Counted from the first letter of the stretch, positions 43,741 through 52,089 are shown. The stretch is 64,000 nt of DNA from Serinibacter arcticus (GCF_003121705.1 NZ_PYHR01000002.1:3100001-3164000), one strand, 5' to 3'. The notes: generated from the sequence alone by a model not told the origin. A program made the numbers and translations.

Positions 43741-44172
43741 ATGGACTCCCTCGACCAGCAGATCCTCGCCGAGCTGACCGCCGACGGGCGGGCCACCTAC
43801 GCCACGATCGGCGGCGTCGTCGGGCTGTCGGCGCCGGCCGTGAAGCGACGGGTGGACCGCCTGCTCGACGACGGCGTGATCGACCACTTCACCGCCGTCG
43901 TGGACCCCGCGGCGCTGGGGTGGGGGATCGAGGCGCTGATCGACGTCTACTGCCAGGGGCGCATCGCGCCGGCGGACCTGCGCTCCGCGTGGGAGCCGAT
44001 CCCCGAGATCGTGCAGGCGAGCACCGTGGCCGGGAGCGCCGACGCGGTGCTGCGGGTGCGGGCGCGCGACGTCGCGCACCTCGAGGAGACGCTGGAGAAC
44101 ATCCGGGACTCGGCCGACATCGAGCGGACCGAGTCGACGATCGTGCTGTCCCGCCTCATCGAGCGCGGCTAG
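43741..44172 (+). CDS. Lrp/AsnC-family transcriptional regulator
   Basis: 143 residues. The N-terminal helix-turn-helix (about 3-50: LDQQILAELTADGRATYATIGGVVGLSAPAVKRRVDRLLDDGVI) is canonical. The C-terminal RAM domain (about 60-140) binds amino acids and makes octamers. Divergent from ddaH-rocD with a spaced dyad between, so it probably senses arginine, ornithine or a related amino acid and controls that operon; the ligand is inferred. Confidence 0.93.
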   Translation: MDSLDQQILAELTADGRATYATIGGVVGLSAPAVKRRVDRLLDDGVIDHFTAVVDPAALGWGIEALIDVYCQGRIAPADLRSAWEPIPEIVQASTVAGSADAVLRVRARDVAHLEETLENIRDSADIERTESTIVLSRLIERG

Positions 44173-44220
44173 GCGCTCGTCGCGGGAACGACGCCGAGGG
44201 CGACCCTTCCGCCGTCGCGA

Positions 44221-44237
44221 CGATGCCTGTGGCATCG
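44221..44237. terminator. Weak hairpin between convergent Lrp and DUF4342 genes
   Basis: CGATGCC (44221-44227) pairs with GGCATCG (44231-44237) around a TGT loop. The stem is short, so confidence is low. Confidence 0.35.
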
Positions 44238-44297
44238 CCCCCGGTGCGGATGGATCGCCCTCGGTCAGTGCTGGTGGAGCTGGCGGAGCTGGGTTCG

Positions 44298-44690
44298 TCA
44301 GATCCCGTAGTTGTGCGGCTGGTCGGTGGCGTCGGCGACCGGAGTCACCGGGGCGACCGGCTCGGCAGCGGCCTCGGCCGGCTTGGCCTCGCCGCGGACG
44401 ACGGCGACCGTCACCGAGGACACCATCGCCGCGATCGCGCCGACGGCGACGAGCACGGGGGCGAACACGGCCGCCACGGTCGTGACGGCGAGTCCGGCGT
44501 TGAGCGGCACCTCGAGCAGCGTGCGGCCGTCGTCGTTCTTGATGATGACGCGGCGGACGTTGCCCTCGGCGAAGAGCTCCTTCACCTTGGCGAGCAGGTT
44601 CTCGCCCGACACCTTGAACTCCTCGGTGCGGGTGCGGCCCTCACCGGCGGCGGGGGCGTCGTGCAGCGGGTTCGTCTGGTCCTCGGTCAT
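44298..44690 (-). CDS. DUF4342 domain protein
   Basis: 130 residues from ATG 44690 (GGAG ten bases upstream). The first half has the family pattern EEFKVSGENLLAKVKELFAEGNVRRVIIKNDDGRTLLEVPL (a short UBA-like and beta unit), followed by one hydrophobic helix (VTTVAAVFAPVLVAVGAIAAMV) and an Ala/Pro/Glu tail. Members are small membrane-linked proteins of unknown function. A single-gene unit. Confidence 0.85.
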   Translation of the reverse strand: MTEDQTNPLHDAPAAGEGRTRTEEFKVSGENLLAKVKELFAEGNVRRVIIKNDDGRTLLEVPLNAGLAVTTVAAVFAPVLVAVGAIAAMVSSVTVAVVRGEAKPAEAAAEPVAPVTPVADATDQPHNYGI

Positions 44691-44822
44691 GGTGCTGGCT
44701 CCGTTCCCGGCGCGACCACCGCGCCGATCTGTCTCCATCCTGCGCCCCGGGGCCCCGGCGCGGGTATCCGGATGTTCCCTGATTCCGACCCTGGTTCCTG
44801 CCTACGCCCGGGGTCGGACCCC

Positions 44823-45527
44823 TTAGCGCTCCCAGGTGAGGATATCCAGCAGCCGAAGGTCAGACACGCGGCCAAGACGCTCGGCAACCTCGCGAACGTG
44901 CGGGCCATTCACAGGGTCTTCGTCGTTGTGCGCCCGGCTCGTGAGGTTGTCCCGGAGCGACGTCAGGGCACCGCTGTCGGTGGCCGAGGTCAGGTCCTCG
45001 GCGATGGCAAGCCACGTCCGGCGACGCCAGTTCTCCCGGCCGGGGAGGCGGCCCGCGTCGGCGAGCGCCCTCTGGTGCGTCCGGTAGATCGCCTTCAAGC
45101 GGGAGTCGAGGATCGGGAACACGGTTGGACGGACCAGGTGCAACACCTTGTGGACCTTCGCAAACGAGACTCCCTTGGGGCTGGCGCTGACGAAGTGCGA
45201 GTAGGCGCTGTCGGCGGCCTCCCACGCACTCTCATTCGACAACAGCTGGCGGAGATCATCGAGCCGTGCGACCTCGCTCAGGTCGAGCGACCGTCCGTGC
45301 TCGACGAACCAGGCTTGCTCGGCGCGCGTGATCCGAGAAGCGAGGGCTCGGGTGCGACGGATGAGATCGTCTGTGATCCCTTGGCTCGGGAGACCGGGCG
45401 ACTCGTCGTACTTCTTCAGGGTGCGCACGTAGTAGGCCAACGCCCGCTCGACGCACCATTCCTGCGATCTTTTCGTACCGGCGATGATGAGGTCCGGGCC
45501 GCTGGCGACCGATTGTGCGGAATTCAT
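44823..45527 (-). CDS. DUF6308-like protein in a lower-GC island
   Basis: 234 residues from ATG 45527, chosen because a TAACGT box lies seven bases before it; a GTG two codons earlier is the alternative. Soluble and largely helical: EWCVERALAYYVRTLKKYDE, LIRRTRALASRITRAEQAWF, and VHKVLHLVRPTVFPILDSRLKAIYR. The last block (a Pro-rich LRP.VFPILDSR) is the signature of the DUF6308 family and resembles the DNA-glycosylase-like helical fold; activity unknown. Codon use is less GC-biased than the neighbouring housekeeping genes, suggesting acquisition. Confidence 0.65.
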   Translation of the reverse strand: MNSAQSVASGPDLIIAGTKRSQEWCVERALAYYVRTLKKYDESPGLPSQGITDDLIRRTRALASRITRAEQAWFVEHGRSLDLSEVARLDDLRQLLSNESAWEAADSAYSHFVSASPKGVSFAKVHKVLHLVRPTVFPILDSRLKAIYRTHQRALADAGRLPGRENWRRRTWLAIAEDLTSATDSGALTSLRDNLTSRAHNDEDPVNGPHVREVAERLGRVSDLRLLDILTWER

Positions 45528-45534
45528 GGTCACG

Positions 45535-45540
45535 ACGTTA
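45535..45540 (-). promoter_or_regulatory. -10 box TAACGT, leaderless promoter of the DUF6308 gene
   Basis: TAACGT ends seven bases before ATG 45527. Confidence 0.5.
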
Positions 45541-45575
45541 TCGGGCCGGTTCTCTTCGCGCAGCCGGAGCCGATG

Positions 45576-46043
45576 TCACATTCTGGGGCTCGGGTCGAGG
45601 GCACGCCAGTCGGGTTCGCAGAGCAGTGACGTCCCTCTCTCCCCGAGTGTCGACGTCAATGACCAGGCCAGATAGCTGGAGGCGATCGCGTTGTGCGCGG
45701 GATCATCCGTGTGCACGATTTCGCTGCGCGACCCGCGGTGGTGGGATGGCGCAGCTCCGCCGTGCGGCCAAGTCTCCACCTCGTCGGGGAATCTGAGGTG
45801 GAGGGCGTACGCGTCGCTGCCTCGCAGTTCGCCAAGCCACTCCGCGAGCCCGGTGACGGTGACGGCGGCCAGCTCTGTGAGGCGTGCACGGGTGTTTGGC
45901 GACACCCTCGGAGTGGGAGTCGTGAGGGTCTGATGGGTGACTCGGCCGTCGTCCAGAAGATCGATGTTGATCGCGACCTCGACATCGTCGACGCGGTCGC
46001 TGCGCCCGAGGGTCCAGGCATGAGCGGTGCGAACGGGCGTCAT
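45576..46043 (-). CDS. Hypothetical protein of the lower-GC island, 155 residues
   Basis: No family recognised. The sequence is mixed alpha/beta: VEVAINIDLLDDGRVTHQTLTTPTPRVSPNTRARL, then DAYALHLRFPDEVETW and a C-terminal SSYLAWSLTSTLGERGT. ATG 46043 overlaps the stop of the gene at 46040 (ATGA), so the two are translated together. The gap to the DUF6308 gene is 48 bases. Confidence 0.6.
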   Translation of the reverse strand: MTPVRTAHAWTLGRSDRVDDVEVAINIDLLDDGRVTHQTLTTPTPRVSPNTRARLTELAAVTVTGLAEWLGELRGSDAYALHLRFPDEVETWPHGGAAPSHHRGSRSEIVHTDDPAHNAIASSYLAWSLTSTLGERGTSLLCEPDWRALDPSPRM

Positions 46044-46744
46044 ACCGCGAAGTGTGCTCGGCGTGGATGGGGCAGGAGCTCATCGACCCGGTCGGCTGCA
46101 CGCTCGACCAGGTCGAGCACCTCAGCCTTGCTCAGGGAGGCTGGGGAACTGGGTTCGAGTCGGGGCCAGGCCCGTAGGTCGATGATCACACCGGCCTCGT
46201 CGAACGCCCGCAGCCTGTGGTCGGCCCCGCGCCAGGCGACGCCCTTGGGGTGGCTGCCGGACAAATAATGGGATCTCAGGTGCGCCTCGGAGCCGTCGAA
46301 ATCCGAGATTCCATCGCGCAGCGGCAGTCTCATCCCGCGCCCCTCCGCGATGAGATGAGGCCCGGAGTCGGAGGTCGGCACAAAGGCGACGAACACCATG
46401 CCGTAGGCCATCGGCAGGTAACGGAGACGTACGCCGTGCAGCGAAGGGTCCAGCCCGATTACTGGCGCGCTCTCGAAAGCCTCCAGCTCTACAGGAGTCA
46501 GAGGCGCGACTCCCGGGAAAGTGACCGCGCCGATGTCATCGAGGTGACCGCCGATCAGCACGACGCCACCCCCTGCGTTGACGATTCTGCCGACGATCTC
46601 GGCAAACTCCCTCGGGTTCGGCACGTGCTCGACCAGAGACAAACGGGGCGCCCGCGGCAGGTTTCGTCGGCTGAGGAGGTCGAGAAGCCAGGGGGTGACC
46701 GGTCCGGCGGACGCTCCTGCCATGCGGTGCAGCGATGTGAACAC
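46040..46744 (-). CDS. AlbA_2/Schlafen-like putative protein of the lower-GC island
   Basis: 234 residues. The order IVNAGGGVVLIGGHLDDIGAV, then a second block GVRLRYLPMAYGMVFVAFVPTSDSGPHLIAEGRGM and RLPLRDGISDF, follows the AlbA_2 (Schlafen) DNA-binding domain: a Gly-Gly turn after a helix, a G-x-D loop, a strand giving Vp.S..Ph and a closing R.G. This is recognition by eye. A C-terminal helix (AEVLDLVERAADRVDELLP) follows. AlbA_2 proteins are frequent in defence islands. First gene of the three-gene run. Confidence 0.55.
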   Translation of the reverse strand: MFTSLHRMAGASAGPVTPWLLDLLSRRNLPRAPRLSLVEHVPNPREFAEIVGRIVNAGGGVVLIGGHLDDIGAVTFPGVAPLTPVELEAFESAPVIGLDPSLHGVRLRYLPMAYGMVFVAFVPTSDSGPHLIAEGRGMRLPLRDGISDFDGSEAHLRSHYLSGSHPKGVAWRGADHRLRAFDEAGVIIDLRAWPRLEPSSPASLSKAEVLDLVERAADRVDELLPHPRRAHFAV

Positions 46745-46753
46745 TGGGCTGGT

Positions 46754-47854
46754 TCAGTCCTTCTTGGCCCGGCTCGGCTGCACCCGCAGCGGCTCGCCCG
46801 GCATCTTGGGGTACTCGGGCGGGTAGGGCGCCTCACCGAGGCCGTGGTCGCGCTCGTCGCGGTCGGCCCACTCCAGCAGGGTCTCGAGGCCGCCGACGGT
46901 CCCGTCGGCGATCCCCTCGGCAGAGGCGTTGGCCCCCGCGAACAGGTCGCCGACCTCCGCGAACCGGGCCGGCATGCTGCGCACGGTGAAGTCGTCGGGG
47001 TGGACGTCGGCCACCTCCTCCCAGCGCAGCGGCGCGGACACGGTGGCGCGCGCGTTCGCGCGGATCGAGTACGCCGAGGCGATGGTGCGGTCACGAGCCA
47101 TCTGGTTGTAGTCGATGAAGACCTTCTCCCCGCGCTCCTCCTTCCACCACTTCGTGGTGACCGCGCCGGGCGCCCGGCGCTCGATCTCGCGGGCCAGCGC
47201 GATGGTGGCGCGGCGCGCGGGGATGAACTCCCACTCCGCGCGGATCGGCGCGAACAGGTGCAGCCCGCGGCCGCCCGAGGTCTTGGGGACGAGCGTCAGC
47301 CCGGCCTCGGCCGCGACCTCGCGCACGAGCGGGGCGATCGCGGCGGCGTCGTCGTAGTCCGTGCCGGGCTGCGGGTCGAGGTCGATGCGCAGCTGGTCGG
47401 GGCGGTCGACGCCGCCGGTGGCCACGCCGTCGACGTCGCTCTCCCCGCGCCGCACGGGCCACGGGTGGAAGGTCAGGGTGTTCTGCTGCACCGCCCAGAC
47501 GACGACGGCGAGCTCGGTCGGGCAGACCTCGTCGGCGAAGCGGCCGCTCGGGAACGCGATCCGCACGCTCTCCACCCACTCGGGTGCGCCCTTGGGCACG
47601 CGCTTGGAGTAGAAGCCGTCGCCCTGCACGCCGGTCCGCGTCGTCAGGGCCATGCCCTCGCGGAAGCCGCCGGGCCAGCGCTCGAGCGCCGTCGGCCGCT
47701 CCGCGAGCGCGGCGAGGATCCCGTCGCCCACGGAGATCACGTACTCCGCGACCTCCAGCTTGGTGATCCCGGAGGCGAACACGACCTTCGTCGGCGAGCT
47801 CACGCGCACGGCGCGACCACGGACGTCCAGCTCAACTGCATCGGAGGCGGCCAT
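46754..47854 (-). CDS. LigD-type DNA polymerase/primase domain protein (NHEJ PolDom)
   Basis: 366 residues from ATG 47854, preceded by TAGGCT at seven bases. It is the primase-like polymerase module of LigD without ligase or nuclease domains. Motifs: FYSKRVPKGAPEW (nucleotide 5'-phosphate pocket), catalytic aspartates in LRIDLDPQPG, SGGRGLHLFAPI (motif with catalytic His), and KVFIDYNQMARDRTIASAYS near the end. It adds a few nucleotides at broken ends during end joining, with Ku and a ligase encoded elsewhere; the LigC-type enzyme at 39866 may be a partner. Confidence 0.9.
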   Translation of the reverse strand: MAASDAVELDVRGRAVRVSSPTKVVFASGITKLEVAEYVISVGDGILAALAERPTALERWPGGFREGMALTTRTGVQGDGFYSKRVPKGAPEWVESVRIAFPSGRFADEVCPTELAVVVWAVQQNTLTFHPWPVRRGESDVDGVATGGVDRPDQLRIDLDPQPGTDYDDAAAIAPLVREVAAEAGLTLVPKTSGGRGLHLFAPIRAEWEFIPARRATIALAREIERRAPGAVTTKWWKEERGEKVFIDYNQMARDRTIASAYSIRANARATVSAPLRWEEVADVHPDDFTVRSMPARFAEVGDLFAGANASAEGIADGTVGGLETLLEWADRDERDHGLGEAPYPPEYPKMPGEPLRVQPSRAKKD

Positions 47855-47861
47855 GGCGGTC

Positions 47862-47867
47862 AGCCTA
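47862..47867 (-). promoter_or_regulatory. -10 box TAGGCT, leaderless promoter of the PolDom gene
   Basis: TAGGCT ends seven bases before ATG 47854. Confidence 0.6.
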
Positions 47868-48030
47868 CGCACGCGCCCCGCGCAGGGGGAGGCTGCCGCT
47901 CCCGCTCCTGCTGCGGGTACCGGGAGTCGTGATCGTCGCGGACGTCGGGCTTGCACCGCGCCCGTCGGCGCAGTTCGATCAGGGGTGGGGTGGTCCGGGT
48001 GCGCCCCCATCGCACCCGGACCGCCTCGCC

Positions 48031-48036
48031 TACGCT
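48031..48036 (+). promoter_or_regulatory. -10 box TACGCT upstream of the FAD oxidase gene
   Basis: TACGCT is eight bases before GTG 48045 and no ribosome binding site is present. Confidence 0.45.
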
Positions 48037-48044
48037 GGGTCGTC

Positions 48045-49235
48045 GTGGAACGTGTCGAGATCGCGGTCGTCGGTGGCGGGGTCATGGGGGCGGCGACGGC
48101 GTGGCAGCTCGCCCGCCGCGGCGCGGACGTCCTGCTGCTGGAGCGGTTCGAGCCCGGGCACCACGAGGGTGCCTCGCACGGCGCGACTCGCAACTACAAC
48201 ACCGCCTACTCCTCCGAGCACTACCTCGACCTCGTGCTGCGCGCCCGCACGCTGTGGGACGAGCTCGCGTCCGAGGCCGGCACCCGGGTGCTCGACGACG
48301 TCGGGCTCCTCAACCACGGGGGCGGCGAGGCGCGCTGGGGCGGGGTCCGCACCGCCCTGCACGCCCGCGGCCTGGCGGCCGACTGGCTCAGCGCCCCCGA
48401 GGCGCAGGAGCGCTGGCCCGCGCTCCGGTTCCGCCCCTGCGGCACGGCCGGCCGCGACGTGCTCCTGGTCCCGTCGGGCGCCCGGGTGCGGGCGGCCGTC
48501 GCCTGGCGGGCGCTGCACGACGGCGTCGCCCGCCACGGTGGCCGGGTCCGGACCGGCGCCCGCGCCGTCGCCCTCGTGCCGCAGCGCCGCGGGGGCGTGC
48601 GCATCGAGCTCCAGGGCGGTGACGACGTCGTCGCCGGCACCGTCGTCGTCACGGTGGGTGCCTGGACGGCGGGGCTGGTGGGCGAGCTCGTCCCGCTGCC
48701 CGACCTCGTGGTCACGCAGGAGCAGCCCGCGCACTTCGCCCCCGTGCTGGCGGCGGCCGAGGGCATCCCCGGCTTCAACCACGCCGCCGACCCCGACCGG
48801 CCCGAGGACGCCTTCTTCCGCTCGGACTTCTACGGCATGGCGACCCCGGGTGAGGGGGTGAAGGCGGGCTGGCACGGCACGGGCGCCGTCGTCGACCCCG
48901 ACGCCCGGACGTACGCCGCCGAACCCGTGCAGCTCGCCGACCTCCGGCGCTACGCCGAGCTCTGGCTGCCCGGCGTCGACCCGGAGGCGGCGACGCCCAT
49001 CAGCTGCACGTACACCTCGACGGCGACGACCGACTTCGTGCTGGACCGGCACGGCGACCTCGTCGTCGGCGCAGGCTTCTCGGGCCACGGCTACAAGTTC
49101 GCGCCGGCGATCGGGGAGGTGCTCGCCCGGCTCGCCCTCGGCGGGGGCGCCCCGGAGGCTCGCGCGGCGGCCCCGTTCCGGATCGGTGACGGGCGCCGCG
49201 CCGGGGCCGGCCGGGCGGGCGGCTTCGGGACCTGA
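48045..49235 (+). CDS. FAD-dependent amine oxidase (monomeric sarcosine oxidase / N-methyltryptophan oxidase-like)
   Basis: 396 residues from GTG 48045. Residues 7-15 hold the dinucleotide motif VVGGGVMGA, followed by LLERFEPGHHEGASHGATR, the FAD ribityl block of this family. Cys in PISCTYTSTATTDFVLDRH matches the cysteine that carries FAD covalently in sarcosine and N-methyltryptophan oxidases. GFSGHGYKFAPAIGEVLA is the C-terminal FAD motif. It oxidises an N-methyl or secondary amine with H2O2 release; the substrate is not determined. Confidence 0.9.
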   Translation: MERVEIAVVGGGVMGAATAWQLARRGADVLLLERFEPGHHEGASHGATRNYNTAYSSEHYLDLVLRARTLWDELASEAGTRVLDDVGLLNHGGGEARWGGVRTALHARGLAADWLSAPEAQERWPALRFRPCGTAGRDVLLVPSGARVRAAVAWRALHDGVARHGGRVRTGARAVALVPQRRGGVRIELQGGDDVVAGTVVVTVGAWTAGLVGELVPLPDLVVTQEQPAHFAPVLAAAEGIPGFNHAADPDRPEDAFFRSDFYGMATPGEGVKAGWHGTGAVVDPDARTYAAEPVQLADLRRYAELWLPGVDPEAATPISCTYTSTATTDFVLDRHGDLVVGAGFSGHGYKFAPAIGEVLARLALGGGAPEARAAAPFRIGDGRRAGAGRAGGFGT

Positions 49236-49291
49236 GAGACGTGAGGGAGCTCGGGCGCCCGTGGGCACCTGAGCGCTCGAGGCTTGCGGCC

Positions 49292-49960
49292 TCAGGCCTC
49301 CAGGTCGGCCGACAGCACCACCGCGAGCTCGATGTCCTGGGGCTGGAGCTCGAGCGTCGGGCCGCCCCCGGCGTCGAACGCCATGGCGCGCATCGCCCGC
49401 GCCGGCTCGGGGAAGCCGGGCGAGCTGCCGCCGGTGCCCGGCCGGAGCCCGTCCTCCCACAGCGCGGTCAGACGCGGGGTCGGCAGGCCGAGGGCGGCGG
49501 CGTACGCGGCGGCGCGGGCGGTCGCGTCCCGGGCGGCCTCGGCCCGCAGGGTGTCGACGGCGCTCGCGCGGGTGCCGGAGGACAGCGCCCAGGCGACGTT
49601 CTCGACGGCGACGTCCTCCCGACCGGCGACGTCCAGCGACCAGGCGCCGAGCGCCCCGAAGTCGGCGAAGCGCACGCTGACCCGGGCCTGCGCGCGGAAT
49701 CGCCGGACGCGCTCCTGGGTCTCCCCGGCGCCGATCCACTCCTCGAAGACGCCGGTCGAGACGTCGGCGGCCTCCCACGCGGTGGCGTCGCCGGCCTCGA
49801 CGAAGGCCTTCGCCTCGGCGACGAGCGCGGCGTGCTGTCGAACGGCCCGGTCGACCACGACGGTGCGGTCATCACCGCTCGCCTCGATGCGGATCGTGAC
49901 GGTGCCGCGCTCGGCGGCGATCCGGGTGCCGGCCTCCCCGGTGACGGCGATGCTGACCAC
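49292..49960 (-). CDS. SIMPL (DUF541) domain protein
   Basis: 222 residues, GTG start with AGGAGG six bases upstream. The N-terminus VSIAVTGEAGTRIAAERGTVTIRIEASGDD and the C-terminal LQPQDIELAVVLSADLEA are the ends of the SIMPL fold; a helical centre has the usual ARDATARAAAYAAALG block. There is no signal peptide, unlike many periplasmic relatives, so it is probably cytosolic. Relatives form large oligomers and have been linked to stress and signalling, without a fixed activity. Its upstream region has an 18-base imperfect inverted repeat at 50033. Confidence 0.85.
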   Translation of the reverse strand: MVSIAVTGEAGTRIAAERGTVTIRIEASGDDRTVVVDRAVRQHAALVAEAKAFVEAGDATAWEAADVSTGVFEEWIGAGETQERVRRFRAQARVSVRFADFGALGAWSLDVAGREDVAVENVAWALSSGTRASAVDTLRAEAARDATARAAAYAAALGLPTPRLTALWEDGLRPGTGGSSPGFPEPARAMRAMAFDAGGGPTLELQPQDIELAVVLSADLEA

Positions 49961-50500
49961 TGCGACCTCCTGGGTTGGGCTGTCGGAGCCGCGTCCCGAC
50001 TCTCGTGCCGCGACAGTACCCGCGGCCCTCGTCTTGATCCGAGTTAACGGTTGAACCGACGCCGTTGACCGTGATCAAGAGGCTGCTTGCCACTGCTGGA
50101 GGTCGATCCCTATGTTCGTCGCGTATCCGGCGACGATGCAGGGGAGACGTCCGGGTACGGGATGGGTTGGACAGTTCTGGCAGGGGCGCTCGTGCTGTGG
50201 CACCTCGGTGTCGGGCAGGGAGGGGGCCGAGCGCGCCGGCGGTGGGAGTCGCAGAGTTGCTGCTCCCACCGCACGCCAGGACCACCGACCCGCCCGGCGG
50301 ACGGCGCTCGCACCGATCGTCTCTCCCCTGCGACACGTCTCCGGATGCACGTCCTCGCCGCCTGCCCCTCAACAGGTGGCGTCGGCCCTTCGGAGGCTCC
50401 CGGGCCTGCATTCATGCCCCCTGCCGGCCCGGGATCGTTCGGCAGCTGCGCGGCCCCGGTAGCCGCGCCACCGGATGAGCATCGGACGGGGCCCACGGGA
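49961..50500. other. 540-bp stretch without a recognised gene
   Basis: Several short frames exist but none has the codon bias of the neighbours or a matching start signal. It is less GC-rich near 50030-50130. It holds the inverted repeat at 50033-50079. A remnant of a mobile element is possible but I see no terminal repeats or transposase motifs. Confidence 0.4.
50033..50079. repeat. Imperfect inverted repeat, 18-bp arms
   Basis: Arms CTTGATCCGAGTTAACGG (50033-50050) and CCGTTGACCGTGATCAAG (50062-50079) pair in 14 of 18 positions with an 11-base centre. It is about 75 bases upstream of the SIMPL gene start and could be its operator, or a stable RNA hairpin. Confidence 0.55.
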
Positions 50501-51499
50501 TCAGCCCGTCGGCCCCGTCCGTGGCTCGACCGCCGGGGCAGAGGCGGCGCGCTCGAAGCGCCGGGCGAGGTGGGCGAAGGCCGCGGCGAGCTCCGGTGGG
50601 CCGATCTGCTCGACGTCCGCGTCGAACCGGCCGATCGTGGCGGCCAGCGCGGGCCACGACCAGGCCCCGAGCCTGACCCGGGTGCGATCGTCCCCGAGGC
50701 TCTCCGCGACGCCGTCGTCCGCGGCGACGAAGGGTGCGACCCGGTGTCGCGGCAGGCGCAGGACCGCCTCACCCCAGCAGGGCCAGGTGTTCGCCGTCGC
50801 GGATCCCTTGAAGCGCGCGGCCACATAGGTCGCCACGTCACCCCCGGGGACCTGCCGCGGGGCGAACCGGGGACCGGTCGGGGTGCGCGTCGAGAGCCGG
50901 TCGACCCGGTAGGTGCGCCAGTCGGCGGCGTCGAGGTCCCAGGCCACGAGGTACCAGCGGCCGGCGTGCGTGACCACGTGGTGCGGCTCGACCCGGCGGG
51001 GCGGGCGGTCGTCGTCGCCCGAGCTCGCGTAGTCGAACCGCAGCACCTCCCGGGCTCGCACCGCTGCGCTGACGGCGAGCAGCTCCTCCGGGTCGACGAC
51101 GTCGCCGCCGGGGCGGGGGAGCGGGGTGACCTCGACGGCGTCGATCCGGTGCCGCAGCCGCGCCGGCATCACCTGGCGCACGGCGAGCAGGGCGCGGGCC
51201 GCGCCGTCGACGATCTCCACTCCGCTGACCGCGGCCGTGCGGAGGGCGACGGCGACCGCGACCGCCTGCTCGTCGTCGAACAGCAGCGGCGGGAGCTCGG
51301 CGCCGGCCTCGAGCCGGTAGCCGCCGTCCGGTCCCATGAGCGCCGTGATGCGGTAGCCCATCGAACGGAGGCGGTCGACGTCGCGGCGCACGGTGCGCGG
51401 GCTCACCTCGAGACGTCCCGCGAGGTCACCGCCGCCCCAGTCGCGGCGCACCTGGAGCAGCGACAGCAGCAGGAGGAGTCGGGAGGAGGGCGCGGTCAC
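50501..51499 (-). CDS. YafY-type HTH-WYL transcriptional regulator
   Basis: 332 residues, GTG start. A DeoR-like helix-turn-helix (about 3-62: LLQVRRDWGGGDLAGRLEVSPRTVRRDVDRLRSMGYRI), then the WYL domain (about 135-220) with HHVVTHAGRWYLVAWDLDAADWRTYRVDRL; WYL is read as WYLVAWD. A WCX C-terminal part follows. These regulators sense ligands or nucleic acid. It is divergent from a VOC protein gene with an inverted repeat between, a common pairing in Actinobacteria. Confidence 0.92.
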   Translation of the reverse strand: MTAPSSRLLLLLSLLQVRRDWGGGDLAGRLEVSPRTVRRDVDRLRSMGYRITALMGPDGGYRLEAGAELPPLLFDDEQAVAVAVALRTAAVSGVEIVDGAARALLAVRQVMPARLRHRIDAVEVTPLPRPGGDVVDPEELLAVSAAVRAREVLRFDYASSGDDDRPPRRVEPHHVVTHAGRWYLVAWDLDAADWRTYRVDRLSTRTPTGPRFAPRQVPGGDVATYVAARFKGSATANTWPCWGEAVLRLPRHRVAPFVAADDGVAESLGDDRTRVRLGAWSWPALAATIGRFDADVEQIGPPELAAAFAHLARRFERAASAPAVEPRTGPTG

Positions 51500-51524
51500 G
51501 GGGTCGATTCTGCTCCAGGTGGAG

Positions 51525-51565
51525 GACAGGAACTGACCGCAACTGGCGAGAGAGTCGTTCCTGTC
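51525..51565. promoter_or_regulatory. Candidate WYL-regulator operator: GACAGGAAC / GTTCCTGTC
   Basis: Perfect nine-base arms at 51525-51533 and 51557-51565, centre spacing 32 bases (about three helical turns), between the divergent WYL and VOC genes. Two AACTG direct repeats (51531, 51541) lie inside. Confidence 0.55.
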
Positions 51566-51606
51566 AGCACGAACCGCCCCGACCGGGGCCCACCCGAGGA
51601 GTCCGT

Positions 51607-52029
51607 ATGAGCATCGCCGTCACCCCCCACCTCAACTTCCGCGGCGACGCTCGCGCCGCCCTGGAGCACTACCGCGACGCCTTCGGCGGCGAGCTCGCCA
51701 TCGCCACGCACGGCGAGGCCGGCCCGGTCGAGGACCCGAGCGAGGTCGACCTCGTGATCTGGGGTCAGGTCGCCGCGCCCAGCGGCTTCCGCATCATGGC
51801 CTTCGACGTACCGGCCGCCCGTCCGTGGGACCAGGGCGTCGCGTCGTTCTTCGTCTCGGTGCGCACGACCGACGGGGCGGAGCTCGCCGCGTCGTTCGAG
51901 GTCCTCGCGCAGGACGGCACCGTCGTCGTCCCGCTCGGCCCGTCGCCGTGGTCCCCGCTGTACGGCATGGTCACCGACCGCTTCGGCGTGACCTGGGTGC
52001 TCGACGTCGAGGTCGCCCACGCGGGCTGA
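51607..52029 (+). CDS. VOC-family (PhnB-like) metalloprotein
   Basis: 140 residues with GAGGAGTCCGT upstream. The two beta-alpha-beta-beta-beta halves of the vicinal-oxygen-chelate fold are visible: TPHLNFRGDARAALEHYRDAFGGEL and SFFVSVRTTDGAELAASFEVLAQDG, ending in YGMVTDRFGVTWVLDV, the typical PhnB/demethylmenaquinone-methyltransferase-like ending. A catalytic role is uncertain since metal ligands vary. Likely under the control of the divergent WYL regulator. Confidence 0.88.
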   Translation: MSIAVTPHLNFRGDARAALEHYRDAFGGELAIATHGEAGPVEDPSEVDLVIWGQVAAPSGFRIMAFDVPAARPWDQGVASFFVSVRTTDGAELAASFEVLAQDGTVVVPLGPSPWSPLYGMVTDRFGVTWVLDVEVAHAG

Positions 52030-52051
52030 GCCCGGAGGCGTCCGAGAACGA

Positions 52052-52089
52052 CGACGGCGCCGCCCCCCGGGAGGGGAGCGGCGCCGTCG
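52052..52089. terminator. Bidirectional hairpin between VOC and lpd genes
   Basis: Twelve-base arms CGACGGCGCCGC (52052-52063) and GCGGCGCCGTCG (52078-52089), with the intervening C and G runs extending the stem. Confidence 0.75.

Noticed and set aside
47652-48044. Upstream extension of the FAD oxidase frame
   Set aside because: It lies over the LigD polymerase start on the other strand and lacks coding character; GTG 48045 fits the family N-terminus.
50065-50478. Short frames on both strands in the gap 49961-50500
   Set aside because: None has a ribosome binding site, the local codon bias or a recognisable domain.
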